Assembly: GCA_944350085.1 (NCBI GenBank) | Contig: CALVNY010000002.1 | Location: forward strand, 1-51,218 | DNA from: an uncultured Clostridia bacterium | GTDB lineage: Bacteria > Bacillota > Clostridia > Christensenellales > UBA1242 | Length of the DNA: 51,218 nt | Direction of reading: 5' to 3' | Part shown: piece by piece, positions 36,354 through 45,419 of the stretch | How the letters are laid out: each line of letters starts with the position of its first letter | Position numbering within the stretch: position 1 is the first letter of the stretch | Program-made: the position numbers and the translations under genes | Notes under the pieces: model-generated | The model's input: the letters and a program-made list of their open reading frames with translations, nothing else | Databases searched by the model: none | Told to the model about the DNA's origin: nothing

Positions 36354-37154
36354 ATGTTATATGTAGTTGCAACTCCTATTGGAAATTTAGATGAAATAAC
36401 TTTTAGGGCAGTTGATGTTTTAAGCAAAGTTGATTATATTTTATGTGAAGACACTAGAACAAGCAAAGTACTTTTAAATAAATACAACATTAAAACCAAA
36501 TGTGTTTCATATCATAAATTTAATGAAAATTTTAAAATTGAAAGTGTTGTTTCAGATTTAAAAACCGGCAAAGACATTGCATTAATTTCTGATGCTGGTA
36601 TGCCTTGTGTTTCAGACCCTGGCAATTTGCTTATAAACGCATTAATTAAAGAAGGTTTAAAATACACAGTGGTGTCAGGGGCATGTGCCACTATAAATGC
36701 TTTTGTGTTGTCGGGTTTTGATGCGCCATTTACTTTTGTTGGATTTTTGCCCGAAAAGAACACTTTAAAAAATAATTTACTTAAAGAAGTTTCATCTTAT
36801 AAAAGTACGATTATATTTTATGTTTCGCCACATAATTTGACAGATACATTTGAGTTATTGTCAAAAACTTTGGGTGACAGGCCATGTGCAATAGTTAGAG
36901 AAATTAGTAAAATGTTTGAAGAAGTTACATTTTCCACACTAAATCAAGGATATTTGGGCACACTAAAAGGAGAGTTTGTTTTAGTGGTAAAAGGAAATGA
37001 AAACAAAAAAAATCCAATGTGTGAGTTATCTATTGAAGAACATTTAAAGCATTATATTAATCAAGGATTAACTAAAAACGAAGCAATAAAAAAAGTTTGT
37101 GAAGATAGAAAGTTAAAGAAAAATGAAGTTTATAAAATTGCAATAAATTTATAA
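36354..37154 (+). CDS. rsmI: 16S rRNA 2'-O-methyltransferase RsmI
   Basis: 266 aa. A tetrapyrrole-methylase-fold enzyme that 2'-O-methylates C1402 in the decoding site. The family signatures are LYVVATPIGNLDEIT at the N-terminus, CEDTRTSKVLL, YHKFNE, ALISDAGMPCVSDPG, and PFTFVGFLPEK. The C-terminus carries an HTH-like tail (GLTKNEAIKKVCEDRKLKK) as usual. It closes the holB operon; no clear Shine-Dalgarno, suggesting coupling to trmN6 5 nt upstream. Its substrate position on 16S complements RsmA encoded further downstream. Confidence 0.96.
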   Translation: MLYVVATPIGNLDEITFRAVDVLSKVDYILCEDTRTSKVLLNKYNIKTKCVSYHKFNENFKIESVVSDLKTGKDIALISDAGMPCVSDPGNLLINALIKEGLKYTVVSGACATINAFVLSGFDAPFTFVGFLPEKNTLKNNLLKEVSSYKSTIIFYVSPHNLTDTFELLSKTLGDRPCAIVREISKMFEEVTFSTLNQGYLGTLKGEFVLVVKGNENKKNPMCELSIEEHLKHYINQGLTKNEAIKKVCEDRKLKKNEVYKIAINL

Positions 37155-37246
37155 ACTAAAAATTTAAAAATAAAAATATAAAAATTAAAATGCAATAAAT
37201 TAAAAAATCAATATTATGTGGCAATTAAATTTAATATCTATGAAAT

Positions 37247-37275
37247 AAAAAACAACTTTTAAAGTTGTTTTTTTT
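37247..37275. terminator. Terminator of spmAB (and of the convergent rsmI operon)
   Basis: AAAAAACAACTTT / AAAGTTGTTTTTT inverted repeat with A and T runs on both sides, so it can act in both directions. It lies at the stop codon of spmB and 93 bp after rsmI. Confidence 0.8.
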
Positions 37276-37780
37276 AAATAATTTTGCAAATAGCACAAGC
37301 AACTATTGCACTAATTAGATTTGCAAAAAGTGCTATTGGAATTGCTAATCCAAATTTTGTTACTTTTGTTTTTGAAAAGTAAACTGCACTAACATAAAAT
37401 ATTGCTTCACTGCTTCCAGCAATTACAGAACCAGCACGGGCAAGGTAACTATCTGCACCATAATTTATAAAAATGTTTTCTAGCACAGCCAAACTTCCAC
37501 AGCCACTAAATGGTTTTATTAAAACCATAGGAATAAGTTCGCTTGGTATTCCAACAAGGTTTAATGCTGGTTTTAATAATGACGCAAGATAATCACTTAG
37601 TCCACTTGCTTCGAAAACTTCAATTGCAATGAAAATTGCTACAATATAAGGAAAACTAATTAATATTAAATCAAAACTTGTTTTTGCACCAAAAACAAAA
37701 TCGTTGTAAGCGTTTTTCTTTTTAACAAATGAATAAACTACTAGGGCAATAATTAAGGATGGAATTATGTAACTACTCAT
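37274..37780 (-). CDS. spmB: Spore maturation protein SpmB
   Basis: 168 aa from ATG 37780 (AAGGGTG upstream). A nucleoside-recognition (Gate) domain membrane protein needed with SpmA for normal spore core dehydration. Marks are KTSFDLILISFPYIVAIFIAIEVFEASGLSDYL, GIPSELIPMVLIKPFSGCGSLAVLE, then AGSVIAGSSEAIFYVSAVYF. About four to five hydrophobic segments. The start overlaps the end of spmA by 8 bp, so the two are coupled. Confidence 0.95.
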   Translation of the reverse strand: MSSYIIPSLIIALVVYSFVKKKNAYNDFVFGAKTSFDLILISFPYIVAIFIAIEVFEASGLSDYLASLLKPALNLVGIPSELIPMVLIKPFSGCGSLAVLENIFINYGADSYLARAGSVIAGSSEAIFYVSAVYFSKTKVTKFGLAIPIALFANLISAIVACAICKII

Positions 37781-38348
37781 TTTTGTCACCCTTTTTAAAC
37801 ATTTTTTTGCATAGTTTAACAAGTATAATGCCAGTTAAGGTGCTAGAAATTGATGCAATAAGAGTTGGCAAAATTATGTCGTTGGCGTTAGTACTTCCGT
37901 GCATTGCCCTTAGGCTTATTACAGTTGTTGGAATTAGTTGCAAGTTTGTTACATTTAATATAAAAAACATTGCCATTGCTGTTGTTATGTATTTACTGCC
38001 TTTGTCTAATCCTGCCATTCCATCAATGCCACTAGGGGTTGCTGCATTTCCCATGCCAAGCAAATTACTTGTCATGTTTATTGCTATAAAATTTTTAGTT
38101 TTATCATCAGTTTTTCCTATTAAAAAATTTATAATAGGGCTTAAACATTTTGCTATTTTTTTGTCTAGCCCTGTTTCTTCAACAATTTTTAAAAGTCCCA
38201 ACCAAATGGCGTAGATTGACCACAATTTTAAACTTAATGCAATTGCTTTTTCACTGCCACTCAAAATGGTGGCGAATGCAGCACTTGCGTTAGTAAATAA
38301 CATTATTCCTAAACCAACTATCATTATTGCAATCCAAATTAAATTCAT
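37773..38348 (-). CDS. spmA: Spore maturation protein SpmA
   Basis: 191 aa from ATG 38348 (AAGGTG upstream); the longer frame from 38381 has no such site. A membrane protein with the Gate domain: MNLIWIAIMIVGLGIM, ALSLKLWSIYAIWLGLLKIVEETGL, NMTSNLLGMGNAATPSGIDGM and NLQLIPTTVISLR. It works with SpmB in spore dehydration. The pair lies on the minus strand between rsmI and metG, splitting what is a continuous block in Bacillus. Confidence 0.95.
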   Translation of the reverse strand: MNLIWIAIMIVGLGIMLFTNASAAFATILSGSEKAIALSLKLWSIYAIWLGLLKIVEETGLDKKIAKCLSPIINFLIGKTDDKTKNFIAINMTSNLLGMGNAATPSGIDGMAGLDKGSKYITTAMAMFFILNVTNLQLIPTTVISLRAMHGSTNANDIILPTLIASISSTLTGIILVKLCKKMFKKGDKNE

Positions 38349-38669
38349 ATAACACCTTGTCCAATTATTATTTTTTAACACAAAATATAATTAATTTTTT
38401 GTGTTGATTTTATTTAAAAATTACTTAACCAAAATCAAAATTTTTTATATTATATTTTTTTTAACTAAATAAAATGACATTATAAAATATTTATTTTAAA
38501 AGTTTTGTTTATCTTTTTAATTAAAAACTAAAAAAAATTATTACTTAACTAAATATTATTTTAAATTTAATTTACTTTTTAATTTTATATAAATTAATAA
38601 ATACTTTACTATATAAAGCCAATTTGGTATAATGTGTAATGTTAAAAATAATAAGGAAGGTTAAATAAA
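38349..38669 (+). promoter_or_regulatory. Divergent spmA/metG intergenic region with metG promoter
   Basis: 320 bp without a gene. The metG promoter is TTTACT (38605-38610), 17-nt spacer, TATAAT (38628-38633) with TGG before it (extended -10). The rest is A/T-rich DNA in which I see no T-box antiterminator or SAM riboswitch core. I found no clear sigma-E-type promoter for spmA. Confidence 0.6.
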
Positions 38670-40637
38670 ATGAACGAAAAGAAATATTATGTTACAACTC
38701 CAATTTATTATGCTAGTGGCACATTAACACTAGGGCATTGCTACACAACGGTTATTGCCGATGCTTGTGCAAGGTTTAAACGAATGCAGGGTTATGATGT
38801 AATGTTTTTAACAGGTTCAGATGAACACGGCTTAAAAATTGCTAGAAATGCCGAAAAAGAAAATTTAACTCCAATTGAATTTACAAATAAAGTTGTTTTG
38901 GAATTTAAAGATTTATGGAAAACTTTAAACATTAGTTACGACAAATTTATTAGAACAACTGATGAAGAACACATAAAAGCAGCACAATATGCTTTTAACA
39001 AGTTATATGAAAAAGGTTTAATTTATAAATCATCATACGAAGGGTTATATTGTGTGCCTTGCGAAACTTTTTTTACTGAATCACAACTTGTAGATGGTAA
39101 TTGCCCTGATTGTGGAAGACCTGTTGAAAAAGCAAGTGAAGAAAGTTATTTTTTGAAAATGAGCGCATTTACTGATTATATTAAAGATTTTTATGCAAAA
39201 CATCCTAACTTTTTAGTTCCTGAAAGCAGAAAAAATGAAATTTATAAAAACTTTATTGAAAATGGTTTAAACGATTTATGTGTATCTCGTACAACATTTG
39301 ATTGGGGAATTCCTGTTCCGTTTGATAAAAAGCATGTTATGTATGTTTGGATTGATGCACTTATAAACTACATTAGCGCCATTGGTTATCCAGACACAAA
39401 TTGTGAAATGTTTAAAAAATATTGGCCTGCTGATGTTCAATTTGTTGGTAGGGATATTTCAAGATTCCATTGCACAATTTGGCCAGTACTATTGCACGCA
39501 TTAGATTTGCCACTTCCAAAAACAATTCACTCACACGGATTTTTAACCCAAAAAGGTGACAAAATCAGTAAAAGCAAAGGAAACGGCTTTAATCCAAAAG
39601 TGTTAAGCGACAGATATACTGCTGATGCTGTTAGGTACTATTTATTAAAAGAAGGCCCAATTTATAATGATTGCCCATACACAACTGAGTTGTTTTTAAA
39701 TACTTATAATAGTGAACTTGTTAATGGGCTTGGTAACTTAGTTTCAAGAACTACTGCAATGATTTTGCAAAACTTTAATGGGGAACTTAAAGCACCAGAT
39801 GTTTTAAATGATGATGATAAAGAACTAATTAACACAATAAACGCATTAAGGAAAAAAGTTGAAGTAAGCATGGAAACTTGCCGTGTTGATATTGCTTTAA
39901 AAGATATTTATGAAGTTATTAAGGCTTGCAATAAATATATCGACATCACAACTCCTTGGATACTTGCAAAAACAGACAAAGTAAGACTTGCAACTGTTTT
40001 GTACAACCTTTTTGAAGGAATAAGAGTTTGCGCAACATTGCTTCAAGCATTTATTCCAGACACAGCAAATAAAGTATTTGACAAATTAGGAGTTACAAAC
40101 GAAAGTTTAAAATCTTATGATAATGCTTTGTATATGGATAGCAATGCAAAAGTTGTTGTAAACAAAGGTGAAGCATTGTTTAATAGAATTGATGTTAAAA
40201 AAGAAATGGAATTGATTGATGGCGGATTGGTTGAAAATAACAATGAAAAACAACAACCAAAACAAGAAAAAGAAGTTAAACAAAATGTTGAAGTTAAAAA
40301 CGAATCGAAGCCTTTAATTTCTATTGACGAATTTGATAAGGCAGAATTAAAGATTGGTTTGGTGCTTGAAAGTGTTGAAGTTGAAGGTAGTGACAAATTA
40401 CTTAAAAACACAATAAAAATTGGCGACGAAGTAAGAACAATTGTAAGTGGCATTAAAAAATTCTATAAACCAGGCGAACTTGTAGGAAAGAAAGTGCTAG
40501 TTGTTACAAACTTAAAACCAATTAAATTAAAAGGAATTTTAAGTTCAGGTATGGTGCTTTGTGCTGTTGAAGGGGACTCAAAACTTAGCGTTTTAACGCT
40601 TGATAAAGATGTTGAATGTGGGAGCGAAGTTTGCTAA
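38670..40637 (+). CDS. metG: Methionyl-tRNA synthetase with fused C-terminal tRNA-binding domain
   Basis: 655 aa. It charges tRNA-Met. Features are TPIYYASG, LTGSDEHGLKI, the zinc knuckle CVPC (about 128-131) and CPDC, FVGRDISRFHC, the KMSKS loop as KISKSKGN, the anticodon-binding helical domain, a low-complexity linker (NNEKQQPKQEKEVKQ), and an EMAP/Trbp111 domain (ISIDEFDKAELKIGLV, IVSGIKKFY, LVVTNLKPIKLKG) at about 545-655. The class I HIGH motif reads TLGH (20-23), with the first His replaced by Thr. tatD starts on the last base of its stop codon. Confidence 0.95.
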   Translation: MNEKKYYVTTPIYYASGTLTLGHCYTTVIADACARFKRMQGYDVMFLTGSDEHGLKIARNAEKENLTPIEFTNKVVLEFKDLWKTLNISYDKFIRTTDEEHIKAAQYAFNKLYEKGLIYKSSYEGLYCVPCETFFTESQLVDGNCPDCGRPVEKASEESYFLKMSAFTDYIKDFYAKHPNFLVPESRKNEIYKNFIENGLNDLCVSRTTFDWGIPVPFDKKHVMYVWIDALINYISAIGYPDTNCEMFKKYWPADVQFVGRDISRFHCTIWPVLLHALDLPLPKTIHSHGFLTQKGDKISKSKGNGFNPKVLSDRYTADAVRYYLLKEGPIYNDCPYTTELFLNTYNSELVNGLGNLVSRTTAMILQNFNGELKAPDVLNDDDKELINTINALRKKVEVSMETCRVDIALKDIYEVIKACNKYIDITTPWILAKTDKVRLATVLYNLFEGIRVCATLLQAFIPDTANKVFDKLGVTNESLKSYDNALYMDSNAKVVVNKGEALFNRIDVKKEMELIDGGLVENNNEKQQPKQEKEVKQNVEVKNESKPLISIDEFDKAELKIGLVLESVEVEGSDKLLKNTIKIGDEVRTIVSGIKKFYKPGELVGKKVLVVTNLKPIKLKGILSSGMVLCAVEGDSKLSVLTLDKDVECGSEVC

Positions 40638-41407
40638 TGATTGACACTCATGCACATATTCAAAAAAGTGAATATGAAGATTACGACAAAGTTGTTTTAG
40701 ATGCCATAAATCAAGGTGTGGAAAAAATTATTTGTGTAGGGTTTGATATTGCTTCAAGCATTGAAGCAGTTGAAGTTGCAAATAAATACGAATCGGTTTA
40801 TGCAGTAATTGGTATTCATCCAAGCGAAGTTGAAAATGTTGATGAAAATTACATTGAAACTTTAAAAAATCTTGCCAAAAACAAAAAAGTTGTAGCCATT
40901 GGTGAAATTGGGTTTGACTACCATTTTGAGCCTTACAATAAGGAACTACAAAAGAAAATTTTTGTTGAGCAAATAAAGTGTGCACATAGTTTAAATTTGC
41001 CTATTTGTATTCATAGTAGAGATGCAACAAAAGACTTGTTGGACACATTAAATGAAAACAAAGAGTATTTAACAAATGGTGGAGTTTTGCACTGTTTTGG
41101 GGAAAGTGTTGAAACTTTTAACATAATAAAAAAATACAATTTTAAAATTTCCATTGGTGGTGTTTTAACATATAAAAATGCAAGAAATGTTCAAAATGCA
41201 ATTTTAAATATTCCGCTAGAATATATTATGCTTGAAACAGATTCACCATGGCTAACTCCTGAGCCTTATAGGGGCAAATGCAAAAATGAACCAAAGCATG
41301 TTAAATATGTGTTGGAAAAATTGGCAGAAATAAAAAACTTGCCAATTAAAGAAGTTGAAGAAATAACAACCAAAAACGCATACGAATTATTTAAATTTAA
41401 GGATTAA
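40637..41407 (+). CDS. tatD: TatD-family metal-dependent DNase
   Basis: 256 aa from ATG 40637, overlapping the metG stop by one base (TAATG). A TIM-barrel hydrolase linked to 3'-5' DNA exonuclease activity and DNA quality control. Metal ligands are seen in MIDTHAHIQ, GEIGFDYH, CIHSRDA, LHCFGES and LETDSPWLTPEPYRG. The metG-tatD-rsmA order follows Bacillus metS-yabD-...-ksgA, but rnmV (RNase M5) that normally lies between tatD and rsmA is missing here. Confidence 0.95.
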   Translation: MIDTHAHIQKSEYEDYDKVVLDAINQGVEKIICVGFDIASSIEAVEVANKYESVYAVIGIHPSEVENVDENYIETLKNLAKNKKVVAIGEIGFDYHFEPYNKELQKKIFVEQIKCAHSLNLPICIHSRDATKDLLDTLNENKEYLTNGGVLHCFGESVETFNIIKKYNFKISIGGVLTYKNARNVQNAILNIPLEYIMLETDSPWLTPEPYRGKCKNEPKHVKYVLEKLAEIKNLPIKEVEEITTKNAYELFKFKD

Positions 41408-41408
41408 A

Positions 41409-42239
41409 ATGTTAGACGCATTAAAAGAAAATAATTTTCAGTTTAATAAAAAGTTTGGTCAAAATTTTATTTTTGATAGTAATTTGCTTAGTGCCATAGT
41501 AAATGATGCTGGTGTTGATTCAACAACCAATGTTTTAGAAATAGGAACAGGTGCTGGAACATTAACAAAAAAACTATCCGAAAAAGCAAAAAAAGTGGTC
41601 ACTTATGAAATTGACAAAAATTTGGAACCAATTTTATTGGAAAATTTAAGTGGTCAAAAAAATGTTGAAATTGTTTTTAAGGATATTTTAAAAGAAAATA
41701 TTAAAGTGATTGAAGAAAAGTTTGGCAATGAAAAATATGTTATAGTTGCAAACTTGCCATACTACATTACAACGCCTATTATATTTAAGTTTTTAGATGA
41801 AGCAACAAACTTGTTAAGCATAACAATTATGGTACAAAAAGAAGTTGCTGAAAGAATTTGTGCAAAACACAACACTTCAAATTATGGAGCAATAACTGTT
41901 TCAATAAATGCAGTTGCACAAACAAAGATTACAAGAATTGTAAAACGAAATATGTTTAAACCAATGCCTAATGTGGATAGTGCAGTAGTAAATATTAAAT
42001 TTTGTAATTTGTATGATATTAAAAATTTAGAATTGTTTAAAAAAGTTGTGTCAAAATCGTTTGCTATGCGTAGAAAAACATTGTTAAACAATTTAAAAAA
42101 TGGATTTAGTTTAAGCACAAATGATGCTGAAAATTTACTTAATAGTTTAAACTTTAAACTAGATGTAAGAGGGGAAGCATTAAGTGTTCAAGATTTTGTA
42201 AATTTAAGTAATAAATTATATGAAAAAGGACATAAGTGA
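41409..42239 (+). CDS. rsmA: 16S rRNA (adenine1518/1519-N6)-dimethyltransferase RsmA (KsgA)
   Basis: 276 aa. It dimethylates two adenines near the 3' end of 16S rRNA during late 30S assembly. Motifs: FGQNFIFDSNLL, the SAM loop LEIGTGAGTLTKKL, the acidic YEIDKNL, the catalytic NLPYYITTPI, MVQKEVAERI, and PMPNVDSAVV near the C-terminal domain. The gene starts 1 nt after tatD and ends with a hairpin that overlaps its own stop codon. Downstream in Bacillus come yabG and veg; here veg lies 3.2 kb further on. Confidence 0.97.
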   Translation: MLDALKENNFQFNKKFGQNFIFDSNLLSAIVNDAGVDSTTNVLEIGTGAGTLTKKLSEKAKKVVTYEIDKNLEPILLENLSGQKNVEIVFKDILKENIKVIEEKFGNEKYVIVANLPYYITTPIIFKFLDEATNLLSITIMVQKEVAERICAKHNTSNYGAITVSINAVAQTKITRIVKRNMFKPMPNVDSAVVNIKFCNLYDIKNLELFKKVVSKSFAMRRKTLLNNLKNGFSLSTNDAENLLNSLNFKLDVRGEALSVQDFVNLSNKLYEKGHK

Positions 42240-42253
42240 TTATGTCCTTTTTT
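42224..42253 (+). terminator. Terminator overlapping the rsmA stop
   Basis: AAAAGGACATAA / TTATGTCCTTTT perfect stem with a 4-nt GTGA loop followed by T. The loop carries the TGA stop codon. Confidence 0.85.
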
Positions 42254-42362
42254 CAACAAAATAAAATAAATATCAACAAAGTTTTTAAAATAAAATAAAC
42301 ACTTTTTTAGATTTTGTAATATACAATATATAAATAAAATATTTAGCATAAGGAGATTTGAT

Positions 42363-43361
42363 TTGCAAAAATTAAAACAAACAATAATTCTTAGTGGGGA
42401 AGGCAATGAAGTTGCAACATTGTCGTTAGAAAAAAACGGAAATGGCATAATTGGCAATTTAAAACTTTTTAATGCAAACTTTAAAGATGATTTAATGCTT
42501 GGATTAAGTAGTAATGGAAACGAAATTTTTAAACAAAATGTTTCTTTTTTAAATGGTAATACATACACCTTTAAGATTAACAATTTTAATAGTTTAGAAA
42601 ATTTAGGTTGCGTTTTGGTTCAAAAAAAAGATAACAAATATGTTCCACTTTTGTGGGGCAAAAAGCATGATTATAAAGATAAAATATTAGCCGAATTTAA
42701 TGATAGTTATTTAAGTGGAATAAACAACAATTTGCCTAAAAGTGAAGATGGTTCAAATTTAAAAAATAATGAAAATCTTTATTCTAGCAGTGATGAAGAA
42801 ATTGAAAATTTAATTAATGAAGAATTAAAAGACATAAAAGATTTAAATTTAGATAGTGTTTTGGCTTCTAACTATAACGGAAACATAGAACGCTCGCAAG
42901 TTGAAAATCTTAATGAAATAAATAATGTAGAAATAAGTAATCAATCAGATTTTGAAGATGAACTTAAAACAAAAATTTCTAATGGCAAAGATATATTTTT
43001 TGAAGAAAACAAAAAATTGGGCGATTTTAATGGAAATGAATTTTTTGATTTAATATCGGAACAAATTGATGATTTATTTGACAATTATCCAAGATTAGAT
43101 GAACTTGAAGAATTAATTCCAAATTCAAAATGGGTTAAAATTGACTTTGAAAACAATGGAAATGAATATGTGCTTGGTTTAATTTATGATGGTTTTGATT
43201 TAAAATATATATGTTATGGGGTTCCGGGGACATTTAACAGTGAGCCACCAAAACAATTAGGCGAGTGTCAATGGTTGCCACTTAATCCAAAATCGCCAAG
43301 TGATGGATATTGGGTAATTTATCAAGACGCAAACACGGGTGAAAAAGTAGATGTTATTTAA
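42363..43361 (+). CDS. Unrecognised two-domain protein
   Basis: 332 aa. The start is TTG 42363, with AAGGAGA (42350-42356) 6 nt upstream. Not a family I can name. Residues 1-105 look like a beta-sandwich (LSGEGNEVATLSLEKNGNG, GNTYTFKINNFN, VLVQKKDNKYVPLLWGKK). Residues ~110-225 are an acidic Asn/Ser/Glu-rich linker, probably disordered. The last ~95 residues form a second domain starting LFDNYPRLDELEELIPNSKW and ending with VIYQDANTGEKVDVI, the latter resembling the last strand of PepSY-like domains. No signal peptide, so probably cytoplasmic. It follows rsmA, next to sporulation genes, where Bacillus has yabG; it is not YabG by sequence. Confidence 0.75.
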   Translation: MQKLKQTIILSGEGNEVATLSLEKNGNGIIGNLKLFNANFKDDLMLGLSSNGNEIFKQNVSFLNGNTYTFKINNFNSLENLGCVLVQKKDNKYVPLLWGKKHDYKDKILAEFNDSYLSGINNNLPKSEDGSNLKNNENLYSSSDEEIENLINEELKDIKDLNLDSVLASNYNGNIERSQVENLNEINNVEISNQSDFEDELKTKISNGKDIFFEENKKLGDFNGNEFFDLISEQIDDLFDNYPRLDELEELIPNSKWVKIDFENNGNEYVLGLIYDGFDLKYICYGVPGTFNSEPPKQLGECQWLPLNPKSPSDGYWVIYQDANTGEKVDVI

Positions 43362-43370
43362 TAAAAAAAC

Positions 43371-43403
43371 AAAAACTTAAAGTTGATTGCTTTAAGTTTT
43401 TTT
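43371..43403 (+). terminator. Rho-independent terminator
   Basis: AAAAACTTAAAG / CTTTAAGTTTTTTT 12-bp stem with a T run. Confidence 0.85.
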
Positions 43404-43493
43404 AACTTTAAAAAATGTATGTGTATAATAAAGTAAAAATATGTAATAATTAAATTAAGTTTAATTTTATATTATTTAATAATTATTAAATAA

Positions 43494-43522
43494 TTGACTA
43501 TATAAAATAAATTTGCTATTAT
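43494..43522 (+). promoter_or_regulatory. Sigma-A promoter of the lipoprotein gene
   Basis: TTGACT (43494-43499), 17-nt spacer, TATTAT (43517-43522) with TGC before it (extended -10). This leaves a ~110-nt A/T-rich leader. Confidence 0.65.
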
Positions 43523-43638
43523 TATAAAGTTAAATTAATAAGTATAAAGTATCAATTTTTATATTAATTAAGTTGTTAAAAATTAAAATTATTTTAAGTT
43601 AAAATTAATTAATTATTTTTTTGGAGAAAGTTTAGTTG

Positions 43639-45081
43639 ATGAAAAAATTTTTGAAAAATATTACTTTAATATTGTTGCTTGTTATTAGTTTTAGTTTTGT
43701 GTTTGCAGGCTGTAAAAAAGAAAACGAAACAAATGACATACCAAATGCAACAGATAGGGTTTATGGCAATGGTGGATTGGCTGTAACTAAAGGTGATTAT
43801 TTGTACTTTTTAAATGGCTACAAATCTTATTTGGATGTAACAAGTGCAGATAAAAACAAAAATGTTGTTAGGGGTGCAATTTACAAAACAAAACTAACTG
43901 CGTCGGGTGCTCTTGATATGAATGTTGTTTTAGATGAAAATGGCGATATTGAAAGTAGTTCAGTTAAAAAAGTTGAAAAAGTTGTTGATAGAATTGTTTG
44001 TTTTGAAAATGGTGGATTGTATATTGTTGGCAACTATTTGTATTACACAACTCCAAACACACAAGACAATTCAACAGGTGAAATTTTAAACAATTATGTT
44101 GACTATTGCAGAGTAAGTTTGGACAACCCAGGCAAGGAAGAAGTTTTGTACACCTCAGAAGGCGAAGTTACTGATGGTGATTGGGCTGTGTATGAAATGG
44201 ACGGTGGAGTTTATTTAGTTATAAACACAGGAAGTAAAATAGTTTGCATTAAAAACAACGAAAAGAAAAATGCAATTACAATGGCAGACAACATTACAAG
44301 TGCAAAACTTTGGACTAATGAAGACAATCATGCATTAAATGACAATGAAAAGTATATTTTTTACACAAGAGATGTTAAAGAAAGTGATTCAGTTTCAAGT
44401 GGAAATATTCTAGCAAAAGTTAAGATTGGCACAAGTAATGAAGAAATTGTTAGAGCAGACAACAGCACAAGTTATACAATTTTTGATGTTAAAAACAACA
44501 ACATTTACTACACAAAATCTAGTAATTCGAATTATTTGTGGGTTGCAAAAGCAAGCAATTTTACAGGCGAAACTAAATTAACATACAAAAGTTATGATAA
44601 TAAATATATAGTTGAAAATGATGATGTTAATTCAACTTTAAACCGTGTTATAGTTTACACTGCAAGCAGTAGTGATGCAACTGATGGAGTTTTGGCGTAT
44701 TTTGATAATGGAAGCATTGAAGCAAACATTGTTTTAAATAATGTTAATATAACAATTTTGGCAGTTGAAGGAAACTATGTTTACTATTATGATTCAAGCA
44801 CAATTTATCGTGTTGATATTTTAAGCAAAGAAACAACTAAATTAATAAATGGCGACAATCAATTTAATTTTAGTGCAACACAAGATATGTGTTTTGATGT
44901 TGATGGAAATTATATGTATTTCTTAAATGGTTACACATATGGTGAAAGCACATTGTATTATTTGGAAAGAGTTGATTTAGGAAACCCTAACACTCACACT
45001 TTTGTTGGTGAGTTTGCAGATGGGGAAGAACCAACTGAAAGCGATGAAGATTCAACAAATGAAATTGAAGATAAAGAATAA
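43639..45081 (+). CDS. Lipoprotein with beta-propeller-like repeats
   Basis: 480 aa. The signal peptide ends in a lipobox FVFAGC with Cys25 as the lipid-attached residue, so it is anchored on the outer face of the membrane. The mature part contains repeated Tyr-rich strands (GDYLYFLNGYKSY, GNYLYYTTP, KYIFYTRDV, NNIYYTKSS, GNYVYYYDSSTIYRVD, GNYMYFLNGYTYG), the spacing of a beta-propeller as in DUF5050-type proteins. The C-terminus is acidic (Glu/Asp/Ser/Thr-rich). No enzyme motif is visible; it may bind a cell-wall or substrate ligand. ATG 43639 is preferred; TTG 43636 is also possible, since GGAGA (43623-43627) fits both. Confidence 0.8.
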   Translation: MKKFLKNITLILLLVISFSFVFAGCKKENETNDIPNATDRVYGNGGLAVTKGDYLYFLNGYKSYLDVTSADKNKNVVRGAIYKTKLTASGALDMNVVLDENGDIESSSVKKVEKVVDRIVCFENGGLYIVGNYLYYTTPNTQDNSTGEILNNYVDYCRVSLDNPGKEEVLYTSEGEVTDGDWAVYEMDGGVYLVINTGSKIVCIKNNEKKNAITMADNITSAKLWTNEDNHALNDNEKYIFYTRDVKESDSVSSGNILAKVKIGTSNEEIVRADNSTSYTIFDVKNNNIYYTKSSNSNYLWVAKASNFTGETKLTYKSYDNKYIVENDDVNSTLNRVIVYTASSSDATDGVLAYFDNGSIEANIVLNNVNITILAVEGNYVYYYDSSTIYRVDILSKETTKLINGDNQFNFSATQDMCFDVDGNYMYFLNGYTYGESTLYYLERVDLGNPNTHTFVGEFADGEEPTESDEDSTNEIEDKE

Positions 45082-45116
45082 GTATAAAATAATTGATTAT
45101 TATTTTAAATATTAGC

Positions 45117-45148
45117 AAAAAAATAAGGAACATTGTTCCTTATTTTTT
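45117..45148 (+). terminator. Rho-independent terminator
   Basis: AAAATAAGGAAC / GTTCCTTATTTT perfect stem with a short ATT loop and T-rich tail. Confidence 0.9.
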
Positions 45149-45419
45149 ATTAAAATATTTAACATTTATTATTTAATTTGAATTTAAAAGGTATTAAAAA
45201 CATAAATATTTTTTAACATATTAATCTTATTGCATATTAAAACTATTAAATATGAATTTATTACTATATTTTAAAATAAATTTAAAAAACTTAATATATA
45301 AATTAAATTTTAACATATATAAACATATATAAAAATTTTAATATATTAATAAATATATTCATAAATATTAATATCTTAATATAAAAGTAAATAAATCACA
45401 TAATAAATAAGCAAATAAT

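Noticed and set aside
37759-38214. A 151-aa plus-strand frame opposite spmA
   Set aside because: Membrane-like composition is a by-product of the hydrophobic spmA codons read in antisense.
38349-38669. A T-box or SAM riboswitch before metG
   Set aside because: The sequence lacks a T-box core, SAM-riboswitch motifs and a terminator hairpin; only a plain promoter is visible.
42188-42583. A 131-aa minus-strand frame across the rsmA end and the next gene
   Set aside because: It runs through a terminator and two genes on the other strand and has no credible start.
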